14,369 bases of DNA from Dictyocoela muelleri (GCA_016256075.1 SDVU01000365.1:1-14369), one strand, 5' to 3'. Positions 1-8,367 are shown, counted from the first letter of the stretch. The notes: a model not told the origin generated them from the sequence alone. Translations and numbers: made by a program.

Positions 1-64
1 GTATATTAATACTATATTTCTTAGTTTTTGACCGCTTAATGTCATTCCCTCATTATTTATTAAA

Positions 65-140
65 GAGTGACGTCAGCGGAATTTGAACCACGATACTTAA
101 ATTTTACATTCAAGAGTGTTAACCACTGAGCTATCGGCAT
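65..140 (-). pseudogene. Degenerate tRNA-like sequence, Tyr(GTA)-like
   Basis: Read on the minus strand, the segment has a textbook A box (TAGCTCAGTGG) followed about 35 nt later by a B box (GGTTCAAATTCC, one base longer than consensus). An anticodon-like loop between them contains GTA, with a CTTGA/TTTAAG-type stem around it. The T stem can pair as GTGG/CCGC, but the loop is one base too long and the acceptor ends no longer pair. It is therefore a tRNA pseudogene or the head of a tRNA-derived SINE, not a working tRNA. The Tyr identity rests only on the loop and is tentative. Confidence 0.55.
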
Positions 141-185
141 TATTTTATATGGCTAACAAAATTTTGATTTAATATTTTTTTATCA

Positions 186-230
186 AGTTGCTTCCCCCCT
201 CCCTGTGGAAAATCACCTTGATCCGCTACT
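186..230. other. Possible transposon end fragment
   Basis: A C-rich/GC-richer island stands out in AT-rich DNA. On the minus strand it reads as GCGGATCAAGG followed by a G-rich run, which resembles the ends of several animal-type DNA transposons. No partner end was found in the window, so this is a weak call. Confidence 0.2.
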
Positions 231-352
231 TTTTCTAATAGGCTTGAAAGAGTTAATGATTTCTTGGTCTAAAAGCTGTATCTTATAAGTGAGACCTAAT
301 AGAAAATATAACAATTCTATGTTACTGAAATATACATCTGGAAATCTGCAAC

Positions 353-432
353 AAATGCCGAGGGCATTTTTCGGATTATTTACAGGCATTTAGTCTGCAA
401 AAATGCCTAGGCAAAAAATAACTATATTGTTA
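353..432 (+). repeat. Left terminal inverted repeat of the 976-bp element
   Basis: The repeat pairs with 1249-1328. It includes two small palindromes built on GGCATTT/AAATGCC, at 353-369 and about 384-406. The identity to the other end looks high by eye, with scattered substitutions. Confidence 0.72.
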
Positions 433-1248
433 TATTTATTATTAATAAAAAATAATAAACATATAATAATAAACAATAAAAATATTGTATGTATTTTATT
501 TTTTAATCATTATTATAAACAAATAAAATTCATATCATTAAGATATGTTATTTGAAAATGAAAGGCACGTGGGAAAACAATACGCGCTAAATCTAATATC
601 AATTATTTATGAAATCTATAAATGAGATTTTTAATCAAAAAATATGTGAGGTAATCGATTTAAAAAGGTAAGAAATGATTAGTAATAATAAGATTATGAC
701 CCTAAAAGTAGTCGAATAAAAATTACACAAAGAGAAACCGTGTTATGTAAAAAAATCTATTACATTCGCCATGAAAAAGATGAATATTTATATATACTTG
801 AGCGTAAATTAAATCTTATTAAATATTTTCTTACTAAAATCTGCTTTTTGAGTTCATTTATTTTATATTTTATTTTATAAATTTATTTTTATTAATTAAT
901 TTATTAATATTAATATTAATAAATATTAACTGTTACTTACCCGCTGTTCGTGTTTTGAGTATTTGTTATTATGAACAGGGTTAAGATTTTAATTTACTTT
1001 ATTTGGTAAAGAAGAAGATGATGATGAATATTTTTTAAAAGAATCTTTATTTCTTTTAAAAAGCACGTGTCATGAAATTCGTATTCCTTTTATAGTTTTC
1101 AATCTTTAAAAGCGTTACATATTATGAAACAATATATTTCTATATCTCAATTTGTTTCATAATTATATTTAAAATAATTGACAAACTAAAAAGGTTTACA
1201 CATTCAAAACACATCCTTTTAAAGTATGTTAGCATATCTATCTAACAT

Positions 1249-1328
1249 TAACAATATAGTTATTTTTCCATAGGAATTTTTGCAGACTAGATGCGTAAAA
1301 ATAATTTGAAAAAATACCTACGGCATTT
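1249..1328 (-). repeat. Right terminal inverted repeat of the 976-bp element
   Basis: This is the reverse complement of 353-432. The shared blocks are AACAATATAGTTATTTTT, TTTTTGCAGACTA and CGGCATTT, the last forming the outer tip. Confidence 0.72.
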
Positions 1329-1412
1329 TTTTTAGATTACATTATACGTATGTCAATGTCAAAAATATGATTTAATTTATTGGATATACTTTTTTCTAAT
1401 ATGCTTTATAAC

Positions 1413-1502
1413 AGTGGTCGGCAACCCCCGATCCATGGAAAAAATTTTGCACCTACTTGGTGAAAAATTTGCCGTTTCGGGGAGAATATTTGGCCGGTCT
1501 GC
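1413..1502 (+). mobile_element. hAT-like element end, fragment
   Basis: The segment opens with CAGTGGTCGGCAACC, a tip typical of hAT superfamily elements (CAGTGGTxxxCAACC class). It continues with a GC-richer stretch (GCCGTTTCGGGG, GGCCGGTCTGC) unlike the surrounding AT-rich DNA. No matching right end or 8-bp target duplication was found, so it is an end fragment or is interrupted by the neighbouring 1526-3417 element. Confidence 0.4.
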
Positions 1503-1535
1503 ATAAAAAATATATATTCATATAAAGGTTCTACC

Positions 1536-1846
1536 TTTCCTTAGAGACCCCCTATGAAAATAATATCGAAAACTACGGAATATGGCTATAAAGAATGATA
1601 ATAAAATTTTCCTTATATACATTTTTATACATATTGTAGAAATCAGTTTTTATTATAAGCCTCTATTACCAATTTTAGTAAATTTACGCCTTTAATTAAA
1701 TTTATAAAATTGGTAATAGAGGCTTATAATATAAACAGAATTCTATAATATGTATAAAAGATCATATCAGAAAAATTTTATTATCATTCATTAACGCCAT
1801 ATTCCGTAGTTTTCGATATTTTTTTTCAGAGGGGGGGTCTCTAAAG
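1536..1846. repeat. Long palindrome P1 (about 150-bp arms)
   Basis: Left arm about 1536-1685 and right arm about 1700-1846 are near-perfect reverse complements. Shared blocks include AGAGACCCCC, AACTACGGAATATGGC, AATGATAATAAAATTTT, TATACATATT and ATAAGCCTCTATTACCAATT. Only about 15 nt separates the arms, so the strand can fold into a hairpin of roughly 150 bp. At the right end of the parent element the corresponding place holds only the outermost bases of the palindrome. Confidence 0.85.
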
Positions 1847-1855
1847 AAGAACTCT

Positions 1856-2165
1856 TATCTATTTAACTTATGGATTTTTTTAACTAAAAGGTACTAATAT
1901 TCTAAATATAGAACATCGTGAGATAATAAAAATACTACTAAATATCTTATTAATACTCAAAATGAAGTTATTGGCAATTTTTGACTTACTAAATTTAGAT
2001 TATTTTTTTCTACGAAAAATTCTAAGTTTAGTAGGTCAAAAATTGCCAATAACTGCATTTTGAGTATTAATAAGATATTTAGTAGTATTTTTATATTCAT
2101 ACATTAATTTATATTTAGAATATTAGTACCTTTTAGTTAAAAAAAATTCATAAGTTAATTAGATA
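1856..2165. repeat. Long palindrome P2 (about 150-bp arms)
   Basis: Arms of roughly 1856-2004 and 2018-2165 pair through TCTATTTAACTTATG, AACTAAAAGGTACTAATATT, AAAAATACTACTAAATATCT, ATTAATACTCAAAATG and TTATTGGCAATTTTTGAC. The loop is about 13 nt. It is closely related to P3 on the far side of the transposase, but has a longer centre. Confidence 0.85.
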
Positions 2166-2204
2166 ATAAAAAAATATAAATAAATTAATAAAATTAAATT
2201 TTTA

Positions 2205-3026
2205 TTAATAAAATACCAAGCAATCGGCTAAATGGTATATTTTTATAATTTATAAAACTGATAAATACATTAAATGATCCTGGAGTGTATCTATGCTTAT
2301 TACATAACTATAATGCTTTATTCTTTTCAGGTGCATCCAAAGATTTTTTTATCATTTGGGTATTAGCTTTAGTTTCAGGATCTACGAAATAATGTTTATG
2401 GCAAACCTGATCTTGACAAACATCCTCAATATTATCATATGCTGATATTTATCAGACACAACATATATTTTATGATTAATTTCTCGTTTTATATTGAATG
2501 TAATGTATTTACCTCCCTTTTTTTGACTATTTCTCAATAAAAATACCCCATATGAAACTCAACTGCGCCTTAAATCTATATTGCTAGACTTAACTCACCC
2601 ACATTATATTTTCTTTGTGACCAAAAGGTTTCATCTATTTGAACCTCTTCAAGATGACCTCCTAGTTTTTCTGTTTTTTTTCTTAAAATATTCACATATA
2701 TGATACCTTGCTATTGATAAGATATGACGATACATTTTTTCGCCTATATCACAGTTGTTTATATTATAATTTGTTGAAAAGTTATTTTTTTGGAAGAAGT
2801 AAAAAGAAAATTTTAAAAATTCAAAAGGTGTAATTTTAGAACATCATAAAGTAGAATATTTTAATATATTCGTTGTCCTCTTACACTTTGAACATTTCTA
2901 TGCCAAGCCAATATTATATTTCAAAGATATTTTAATAGCCATTTGTCTATCACAAAATGAACACATCTTTATTTCAGGTATTACATCTAACATCTTAAAC
3001 AAATCTAAGATGTTATTATTATCCAT
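2205..3026 (-). pseudogene. IS1595/ISXO2-like (Merlin) transposase pseudogene
   Basis: Reading the minus strand from an ATG at 3026 gives MDNNNILDLFKMLDVIPEIK, then a zinc-ribbon-like CSFC...KCSKC block, and after one frame change VQIDETFWSQRKYNVGE. That is the first catalytic-Asp motif of the IS1595 (DDE_Tnp_IS1595) fold. Further on come DVCQDQVCHKHYF and VDPETKANTQ, the conserved His/Asn region of the same family, then a C-terminal RYTPGSFNVF. The frame is broken by several stops and at least two frameshifts; one stop falls where a Trp is expected just before KCSKC (TAG for TGG). The gene lies between palindromes P2 and P3. It is distinct in sequence from the second IS1595 copy at 8374, so two lineages are present. 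The product would have been a cut-and-paste transposase; it is certainly inactive here. Confidence 0.75.
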
Positions 3027-3148
3027 AATATAAGAAAAAAAATCATGGTCTTTCATCCTGTTTATTCTTTTCATCATGGTGGGTGTAATTTATTTTATAA
3101 ATATATTTCAAGACGTTTAAGTTTTGAAACATTTCTAGATTTTCTATA

Positions 3149-3348
3149 ATTAAAAGGTACGAATATTCCAAATATAGAATTAATGTATGATAATAAAAAT
3201 ACTACTAAATATTTTATTAATCCTCAAAATGCAGTTATTGGGAATTTTTTAAATACCAAAAACTGCATTTTGAGTATTAATAAAATATTTAGTAGTTTTT
3301 TTTTATCATACATTAATTCTATATTTAGAATACTCGTACCTTTTAGTT
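3149..3348. repeat. Palindrome P3, copy of P2
   Basis: Arms of about 3149-3245 and 3258-3348 pair through AAAAGGTACGAATATTC, AATATAGAATTAATGTATGA, AAAAATACTACTAAATATTT and CAAAATGCAGTT. The sequence follows P2 closely but the centre is about 100 bp shorter. Together with P2 it flanks the IS1595-like pseudogene. Confidence 0.83.
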
Positions 3349-3419
3349 AAAAAAATTCATAAGTTAAATAGATAAGAGTTCCTCTTTAGAAACACCCTCT
3401 AAGGAAAGGTAGAATCGAA

Positions 3420-4336
3420 ATTTGATTAAAAGTATTTTTTTTTATTTTTTATTATTTTAATAATTTGATTTTTTTTAAATAATAGGTTTTTATGATGAAT
3501 GAAGTTCATACGTCAATAAATACATGAATAGGATTGGATTTACGGGTGCTTTCGTCTACGTAAACAAGAAAAGAATAATAAATATTGTTAACCATCGTAT
3601 TTATTATAAAAAAATCACTTCTTTTATAGCTTTAACAGGCAATAATATTTATCACTCTTAAATCACTAATTACGTCCGTTTACTCCTTAATAGCCTCCTT
3701 TATTTCCTATTTACTTTTCTGATTTACACCAATTTCTCTTTTTGATGTTAAACTTGTTGAACATTCAACAAATAGTTTAATATTTTCGGGTTTTTGTGTT
3801 TTTATTTGACATCATTTTTATTCTCAGTAAAATTTTTAAATTACAATGGTTTTAAAAATTATAGGTCGAAAATCCGGCAACAGCCCTGGCGGGCGAGTTG
3901 TCGAGTAGCCATTTATCTTGTGATTTTGAGCTTATTTGAAATAATAATCATACTCTACACTCATACCAATGATACTTACAAATACGAGAGGATGACTCTA
4001 AGACGTTGAAAGACAATATACTGCCATCAATGAAGACAGCGTAACAAATAAACGACAATTTAATGCTTCAATAATCTCTAAAAATAATATTCAATCAACA
4101 GTGTATGCACAAATAGCGAGGTAAAATTTTATGAGAAATACGTTTTTATTACATTAAAGAAGCTATTTTCAGAAACAAAAATGCTCAGTACATTTTTTTT
4201 TTATTTTTTTTTATTATAAATTTTTTAAGGTGTAGGATTTGGGGTGGATAGCTACGGGGAGGTATTTGGGGGTAGAATCAAAAATTTATCAAAAATTATG
4301 TTAAATATTTCCAAATAATTATAAGAATCTTAAAAA
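3420..4336. other. No gene recognised; downstream of the BIR gene
   Basis: The stretch is AT-rich with homopolymer runs (T-runs near 3470 and 4193-4212). A GC-richer patch at about 3866-3925 (GGCAACAGCCCTGGCGGGCG) stands out but matches nothing I recognise. A 71-codon open frame at 3794-4009 is hydrophobic with no domain and is not called as a gene. A G-rich patch at 4231-4274 lies downstream of the BIR stop codon. Confidence 0.6.
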
Positions 4337-4969
4337 CTAGCTATTTTCCACAAATTCTAGGCAGTTTTTTATATCTTCATCCATTATTTTTTCGATTTTA
4401 TTAATTTTATCTAAAAAATCACTGTGCAACATTTCTCGAACAGTATACCACCCACCTTTAAAATGAGTAATATCAAATGTAACAAGATTGGCAGGAATAC
4501 AAATATTATAAAACCCAATTTGTTGCAAAAAATCATTCATTTTTCCAGTCATCATTTTTGTTACAAACATATCTTTATCATTAAACTTTCTAACTCTTTT
4601 TTTGTCACACGTTTTCTTGTGCTGTATCATTTGATTGATATCGATTCCCCATTCACCGCAATAAAAACAAAAAAAGTATTTCTTTGCAATTTTATATTTG
4701 AAAAATCCACATTTGGCGTATTCCGTTTCTGTGATTTCCATTCTACCTCTTAAAAAATGTAAATTAACAAGTGGGCAATCACCATTATGATTTTTATGTT
4801 CGATGTATGGATCTTCATCAGGTTCCCATCCTTCTAATTCTTTTTTACATATAAAACACTTTGTTGTATCTAAATTTGATGAATAAAATCCATTTACTGC
4901 CAATGTAAAATGATCATTGTTAATTTTTGAATTTTTAAAACTCAATACTCTATTTACGAGATCATCCAT
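4337..4969 (-). CDS. BIR-domain protein, survivin/Bir1-like
   Basis: The 210-residue single-exon frame carries a canonical BIR zinc site: C38-x2-C41-x16-H58-x6-C65, with the survivin-type core KELEGWEPDEDPYIEH at 43-58. Proteins of this type (survivin/BIRC5, fungal Bir1) belong to the chromosomal passenger complex at centromeres and spindle midzone; the family match is strong, the role is inferred. A second unit at about 86-121 begins CGFF and has a reduced zinc site (C101-x2-C104-x12-H117-x3-C121). A third, cysteine-poor stretch at about 149-185 again begins GFY and has a GGW motif. The long C-terminal helix of animal survivin is not evident; the tail (185-210) is acidic and possibly helical. 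The start is chosen at 4969 because CCC sits 2 nt upstream and no earlier ATG extends the frame. It is the only intact-looking host gene here. Alternative: a recent retrocopy in an animal genome. Confidence 0.88.
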   Translation of the reverse strand: MDDLVNRVLSFKNSKINNDHFTLAVNGFYSSNLDTTKCFICKKELEGWEPDEDPYIEHKNHNGDCPLVNLHFLRGRMEITETEYAKCGFFKYKIAKKYFFCFYCGEWGIDINQMIQHKKTCDKKRVRKFNDKDMFVTKMMTGKMNDFLQQIGFYNICIPANLVTFDITHFKGGWYTVREMLHSDFLDKINKIEKIMDEDIKNCLEFVENS

Positions 4970-4995
4970 AGGGCTACGATAAAAAAAATTATGAA
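4970..4995 (-). promoter_or_regulatory. CCC start-site motif and A/T signal of the BIR gene
   Basis: On the minus strand the ATG is preceded by TAGCCCT, with a T-run and CATAATTTT just upstream. Microsporidian genes are known for a CCC- or GGG-like motif a few bases before the start codon, with an AAATTT-like signal nearby, and for very short 5' leaders. The same CCCTATGGA context precedes the transposase at 8374. That this is the functional core promoter is inferred. Confidence 0.45.
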
Positions 4996-5029
4996 ATTGC
5001 AGGTTTTTTTTAAAAAATTGATTTTAAAA

Positions 5030-5179
5030 ACTAATTATCAATTAATAAATTTTTATAAATACTAAAAATAAAATTCATAATTGGCAAAATGAAGATTTAT
5101 CTTAACAAATACTAATTATCAATTAATAAATAAATACTAAAAATAAAATTCATAATTGCCAAAATGAAGATTTATCTTA
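5030..5179. repeat. Tandem duplication, two copies of about 70 bp
   Basis: Copy 1 (5030-5104) and copy 2 (5111-5179) share ACTAATTATCAATTAATAAA, AAATACTAAAAATAAAATTC, ATAATTG and CAAAATGAAGATTTATCTTA. Copy 1 has 6 extra bases in the middle and one G/C difference is seen near the end. The pair lies 60-210 bp upstream of the BIR start, so it could lie in its promoter region. The near identity implies a recent duplication. Confidence 0.85.
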
Positions 5180-6080
5180 TAAAATAGTTATCAGACCTTT
5201 AAATTTTTTTTTAAATTAACACATTAATAATGCCAGTGTTTAGGTGTATTGTGATATTTATTGTATAATTAACTTGTATAATACAATTTAAAATAATCTT
5301 TTATTTATGCATTTTTTTATATCTTAAATAGTTTAAAATATCAACTTTTTGATCTTCAAAACAGTGATATGGATATTTTTGTTTAAATTTCATATATGAC
5401 TATCTCTGATTTATCCAAATTTTCTAAATCAAGTATAAATAAATTCAAACTATTTTTACGCTTTTAATATATTTTCAAATGCATAAAAAAATAATTTTTG
5501 AAAATAAATTATATTTTCATTATTTAAAGAAACTATCTCGCTTCAAAAAAAGAAATTTTTAAAATTATAAACTCTGAAATTATCTCTTTTTATTTATTTT
5601 TTAAGAGATGGAATTTTAAAAAATTAAAAGATTTACGTTAATTTTTTCATATAATTGTTCTTTATAATGTTTATCTATTTTTTTGAATGAATAAAAATTA
5701 TTAATAATTAAATTGTGTTAATCAATAAAAAATTTCAATATTTATCCGAATTATTAATGATTCGAAATCCCGTAACTGCAGGTTTTTGTAAGCTTAAGTT
5801 GGCTTAAAACATTAAAAATTTAGAATTGAGATTCAAGCTTTTTCAATCTCGCATTTATAGTAATTTATGCATAAAATCATGTTTTATAACAAAATTTCTT
5901 TTTTTATATTTGAATTTATTAAATTTTGTTTTTAATATCTTTTGTGCTACTGAAAAATATATTTATATTTTCGATTTCATCCTGGCAATAGCGTAATAAA
6001 CTTTCTTTATGTAAAAATTAAGTATCACGATTCGTTTTTTTAAATCCATATATTGTATTACATGTTGAAAACATTCATAT
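5180..6080. other. AT-rich spacer without recognisable gene
   Basis: No open frame, transposase motif or clear inverted repeat was found. The sequence is A/T-rich with TTATGCATTTTTTTAT (near 5305) and a partly complementary AAATGCATAAAAAAATAA near 5477, too weak to call an element. Confidence 0.5.
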
Positions 6081-6084
6081 CTGC

Positions 6085-6180
6085 CAACCCGGAGAGTTGT
6101 CTCTTACCTTGGATCTGAGACCTTGATTCTTGGTGTTTTAAAAATACTTCACTTCCTAAGCTACCCAGAAGCCCAGCTGT
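6085..6180 (-). repeat. Possible tRNA-derived SINE fragment
   Basis: On the minus strand a GC-richer segment contains GGGTAGCTTAGGAAG (A-box-like, about 6150-6167) and, about 40 nt on, GGTCTCAGATCC (B-box-like, 6111-6122). This is the spacing of an internal RNA polymerase III promoter. The cloverleaf is not convincing and no second copy lies in the window. The GC-richer context continues to about 6310 without another recognisable feature. Confidence 0.3.
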
Positions 6181-6398
6181 ATACGCGATCTTCATTTTAT
6201 CAATTACTAGGAGGGATACGGGTAATTAGTGCTTTTCATTAATTTTTTTATGTCACTACTTTTCGCCTAAATGCGCCGCCGCACTAATCACCACACCTAG
6301 GCGAGCTTTTCTGCTTCTTTTTCATATTAGATCAAATCTTAATCAGTTATACCATAATGGAACAACTGTATATTATACTATAATTATATAGTTATGAC
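6181..6398. other. Spacer, partly GC-richer
   Basis: Contains GC-richer stretches near 6262-6310 (GCGCCGCCGCACTAATCACC) that contrast with the AT-rich surroundings and could belong to the same repeat as the tRNA-like fragment at 6085-6180. Nothing coding was recognised. Confidence 0.4.
6391..6398 (+). repeat. Left 8-bp target-site duplication of the hAT element
   Basis: GTTATGAC directly abuts the left tip TAGGGCTG. Its partner after the right tip is GTTATAAC (8260-8267). Seven of eight bases agree. Confidence 0.8.
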
Positions 6399-6603
6399 TA
6401 GGGCTGAGTGAAAATACGGGTTTTTTATGTTGAAAATATTAGTTTTTGGCGATAAAATACGTTATTTTTGGAGGAGAAAATACAGGGTAAATAAACACGT
6501 TTTAAATGCAGAATAAAAAATTAATATTTAAGGTTTTTTATATTTTAACACTGTGTTTTCATACAACAAGTATTTTTAATATACTAAAAATATATGTTGC
6601 AAT

Positions 6604-8134
6604 TTATTTTTTATTAAAATATAATGCTAAAAGAATTTTTTGAGATTTGACAGAAAGAATTCGTCTGAGATCATCTAAAATTATCTCCTTTTTTCTGAAA
6701 CTTCTTTCTGAATCGAATGAGTTGAGAGGAAAGTAGAAAAATATTTTTTCTTTTCTCTATGCATTTTATTGGATTTAAGCCAAAAAAAGTAAATCCGAAT
6801 TTTTTTCAAGAAGAGTTTTATACTTAATTATTAAAGCCTCGTTCTGCAGTTTTTTTCCACATCTCTTAATATTTCAATCTGTTGGAAGTCCTAGATCACC
6901 ACTTTCTAATTCTGTGGATCTTGACCGTTTTTTTTCCCCATGGGGGAAAAACGGGATATAAATTTTCTTTTAATTTATTTTAATATAAAAAAAGGGTAAA
7001 AAACGGCACTAAACTATAATGGGGAAAAACGGTCAAGATCCAATTCTGCAATGTATTTGACTAAAAAGCCTACTTTTTTAATTTACACTAGTTCTGCTAG
7101 AAAATTGGATTCCATGAATATATTGTGTATAGATGAATACATTGGATTAATTTTAATTATTTCAATTAAAAAAGACTTGTATAAATCATAATTATCTATA
7201 GGCAAACCATAAAGTCAAGCCATGTCTCTCATATAATCAAAATCGGGAATTTTGGGAGATTTAAATTAGTTTTGTCTTAAAAATAGCTTAATTTTCTTTA
7301 TTTTTTATTAGTATACGCTTAATTTCTGAGCTTATTTAATTTGAAAGTGAAGAAATATCTCTTATTTTCTCGCATAATCTGTGCAACATGTGCACTACAC
7401 CTTTTATATGCTTGACATCAGAAAATAAACATTTATAATCATTTACAGCCCGTAACTGCAAATTGCGCTGCATCTGAAACAATAAGCCTGAGTTTTGTAT
7501 AATTTATTTTTCCGTCATACAGTTCAACCATAAGATCAATTATTTCTCAGCTAACTGTTTCACTGTTATTTTAGATAATTCAACAAGGTGAATTAAATAT
7601 GATTTGCTCCTTGAATACTTACTGCAGATCCCACCTAAAATGTTGAGAATATATCTACCATTAACATCAGTAGTTTCATCAAACATTAGATAAATATCTT
7701 TTTCTTTTAAAATATTATATATTTCAAGTTTTTGTTCAATGAATAATCGTTCAAGCATTCTACGATAGTAATATACGTCATGGATTGTTTTACCAGTATA
7801 TTTTTCTAAAAATGATTTCAAGGCTGGTGTTTGCAGTTTATTTAACAGTATATTAGCAGCAGTAAACGCCTCAACCAATTTTTTAATCAAAAATTTCATT
7901 ATTAATTGTAATATTGCATGTTTATTCAAGTGTTTTATGACTCTTTCTTTTCTTTAAATTATCTAAATGTAGAATTGTTTCCAAATGTTTTTTTACTGGT
8001 CTAATACCTTCTTTTGGGGAATAGTTCGCTTCCTTACAACAAGCAAGACAAGTTAGAATATTATTTTTAATAATCAATATTGGATTAACCTTAATAAATT
8101 CTCTTAGCGCTTTATATCCAGATAAATTTTTCAT
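6604..8134 (-). pseudogene. hAT transposase pseudogene (BED finger, RNase H-like core)
   Basis: From the ATG at 8134, the first open stretch (to 7922) is a BED-type zinc finger: C29-x2-C32 ... H50-x5-H56. After a frameshift (8-bp overlap) the next stretch (7929-7540) gives LNKLQTPALKSFLEKYTGKT and FDETTDVNGRYI, the first catalytic-Asp region. A third frame at 7370-7545 gives LRLIVSDAAQFAV, the second Asp motif (Asp codon at 7472-7474), then HMLHRLCEKIRD. Near the end, about 6606-6735, YFPLNSFDSERSF and DDLRRILSVK match the hAT C-terminal dimerisation domain, ending at a TAA at 6604. The order and completeness show this was an autonomous element. Several frameshifts and stops plus the MITE insertion have killed it. 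The architecture resembles the CGGBP1-like BED-hAT group. Confidence 0.85.
6916..7041. mobile_element. 126-bp MITE inside the hAT element
   Basis: The ends are inverted repeats, GGATCTTGACCGTTTTT with CCCCA at the left and its complement TGGGGAAAAACGGTCAAG then ATCC at the right, differing only in T-run length. The insertion is flanked by AATTCTGT (6908-6915) and AATTCTGC (7042-7049), an 8-bp target duplication with one mismatch. It has no coding capacity. The GGATC tip plus 8-bp duplication match the IS1595/Merlin pattern and resemble the tip of the IS1595 copy at 8292. Confidence 0.88.
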
Positions 8135-8259
8135 TTTAGAGGAGGGTATTTTTTATAGAAAATTCTTTTTTGTAAAAACAAAAATACGGGTATTTTGGGA
8201 AAAAACAAAAATACGGGTTTTTGAAAAAAATACGGTAACTGCTTTTTCACACAGCTCTA

Positions 8260-8267
8260 GTTATAAC
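8260..8267 (+). repeat. Right 8-bp target-site duplication of the hAT element
   Basis: GTTATAAC follows the right tip CAGCTCTA and matches GTTATGAC at 6391-6398 except for one G/A difference. Confidence 0.8.
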
Positions 8268-8293
8268 TGTTGTTGAAGCTAAACAAGTTTTGG

Positions 8294-8338
8294 ATCAGGT
8301 CGGTTTCACGCTTCGGCGGGGCGTGGGACCGCCCTGAT
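8294..8338. repeat. GC-rich hairpin at the left end of the IS1595 copy
   Basis: Arms 8294-8311 and 8321-8338 pair over 18 positions with one mismatch and two G-U pairs, around a 9-nt loop. The left arm begins with the terminal inverted repeat, so the transposon end folds back on itself. The hairpin lies about 30 bp upstream of the CCCCC block that precedes the transposase ATG. In DNA it may be a transposase-binding site; as RNA it could only act if transcription starts upstream of it. Confidence 0.75.
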
Positions 8339-8367
8339 ATTTTTTAAAATATTTTTAATTTCATCAA

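Larger units (their letters stand above)
353..1328. mobile_element. Nonautonomous inverted-repeat element, family unknown
   Basis: Two ~80-bp ends face each other: 353-432 and 1249-1328. The left tip reads AAATGCCGAGGGCATTT (itself a 7-bp hairpin), and the reverse complement of the right end reads AAATGCCGTAGGTATTT. The similarity runs inward through TAGTCTGCAAAAAT and AACTATATTGTTA on both sides. The 816-bp interior is AT-rich with no clear gene. One short plus-strand stretch around 1009-1107 reads as an acidic peptide (EEDDDEYFLKESLFLLK) followed by HEIRIPF, faintly like the N-terminus of PIF/Harbinger nucleases, but too little to assign. No target-site duplication was seen. Confidence 0.7.
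1526..3417 (-). mobile_element. IS1595-like element with palindromic ends
   Basis: The two outer tips match in inverted orientation: TTCTACCTTTCCTTAGAG at the left (1529 on) and its complement CTCTAAGGAAAGGTAGAA at the right (to about 3415). The next block, TCTTATCTATTTAACTTATG, is also shared between the ends. Between them lie palindrome P1 (1536-1846), palindrome P2 (1856-2165), a dead IS1595/ISXO2-like transposase on the minus strand (2205-3026), palindrome P3 (3149-3348) and a short collapsed version of P1 at the right tip. P2 and P3 are copies of the same palindrome. The element is therefore one decayed transposon about 1.9 kb long, with very large folded ends. No clean target duplication was visible. 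Confidence 0.65.
6399..8259 (-). mobile_element. hAT transposon, full-length but dead
   Basis: The ends are inverted: TAGGGCTGAGTGAAAA at 6399 and, on the other strand from 8259, TAGAGCTGTGTGAAAA. They are flanked by GTTATGAC (6391-6398) and GTTATAAC (8260-8267), an 8-bp target duplication with one mismatch, as expected for hAT. Just inside both ends are repeated AATACGG motifs (6410s; 8191-8235), probable subterminal transposase-binding repeats. The element is 1861 bp, carries a broken transposase on the minus strand (6604-8134) and has a 126-bp MITE inserted at 6916-7041. Confidence 0.88.

Noticed and set aside
65-140. Functional tRNA-Tyr
   Set aside because: Oversized T loop, imperfect anticodon stem and unpaired acceptor arms; only the internal promoter boxes are good.
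3794-4009. 71-codon plus-strand frame with a hydrophobic stretch
   Set aside because: No recognisable domain or start signal, and the composition (Phe, Leu, Ile-rich) is what AT-rich DNA gives by chance.
4424-4753. Plus-strand open frame of 109 codons
   Set aside because: It lies wholly antisense to the BIR gene, which has a clear domain; the plus frame has none.
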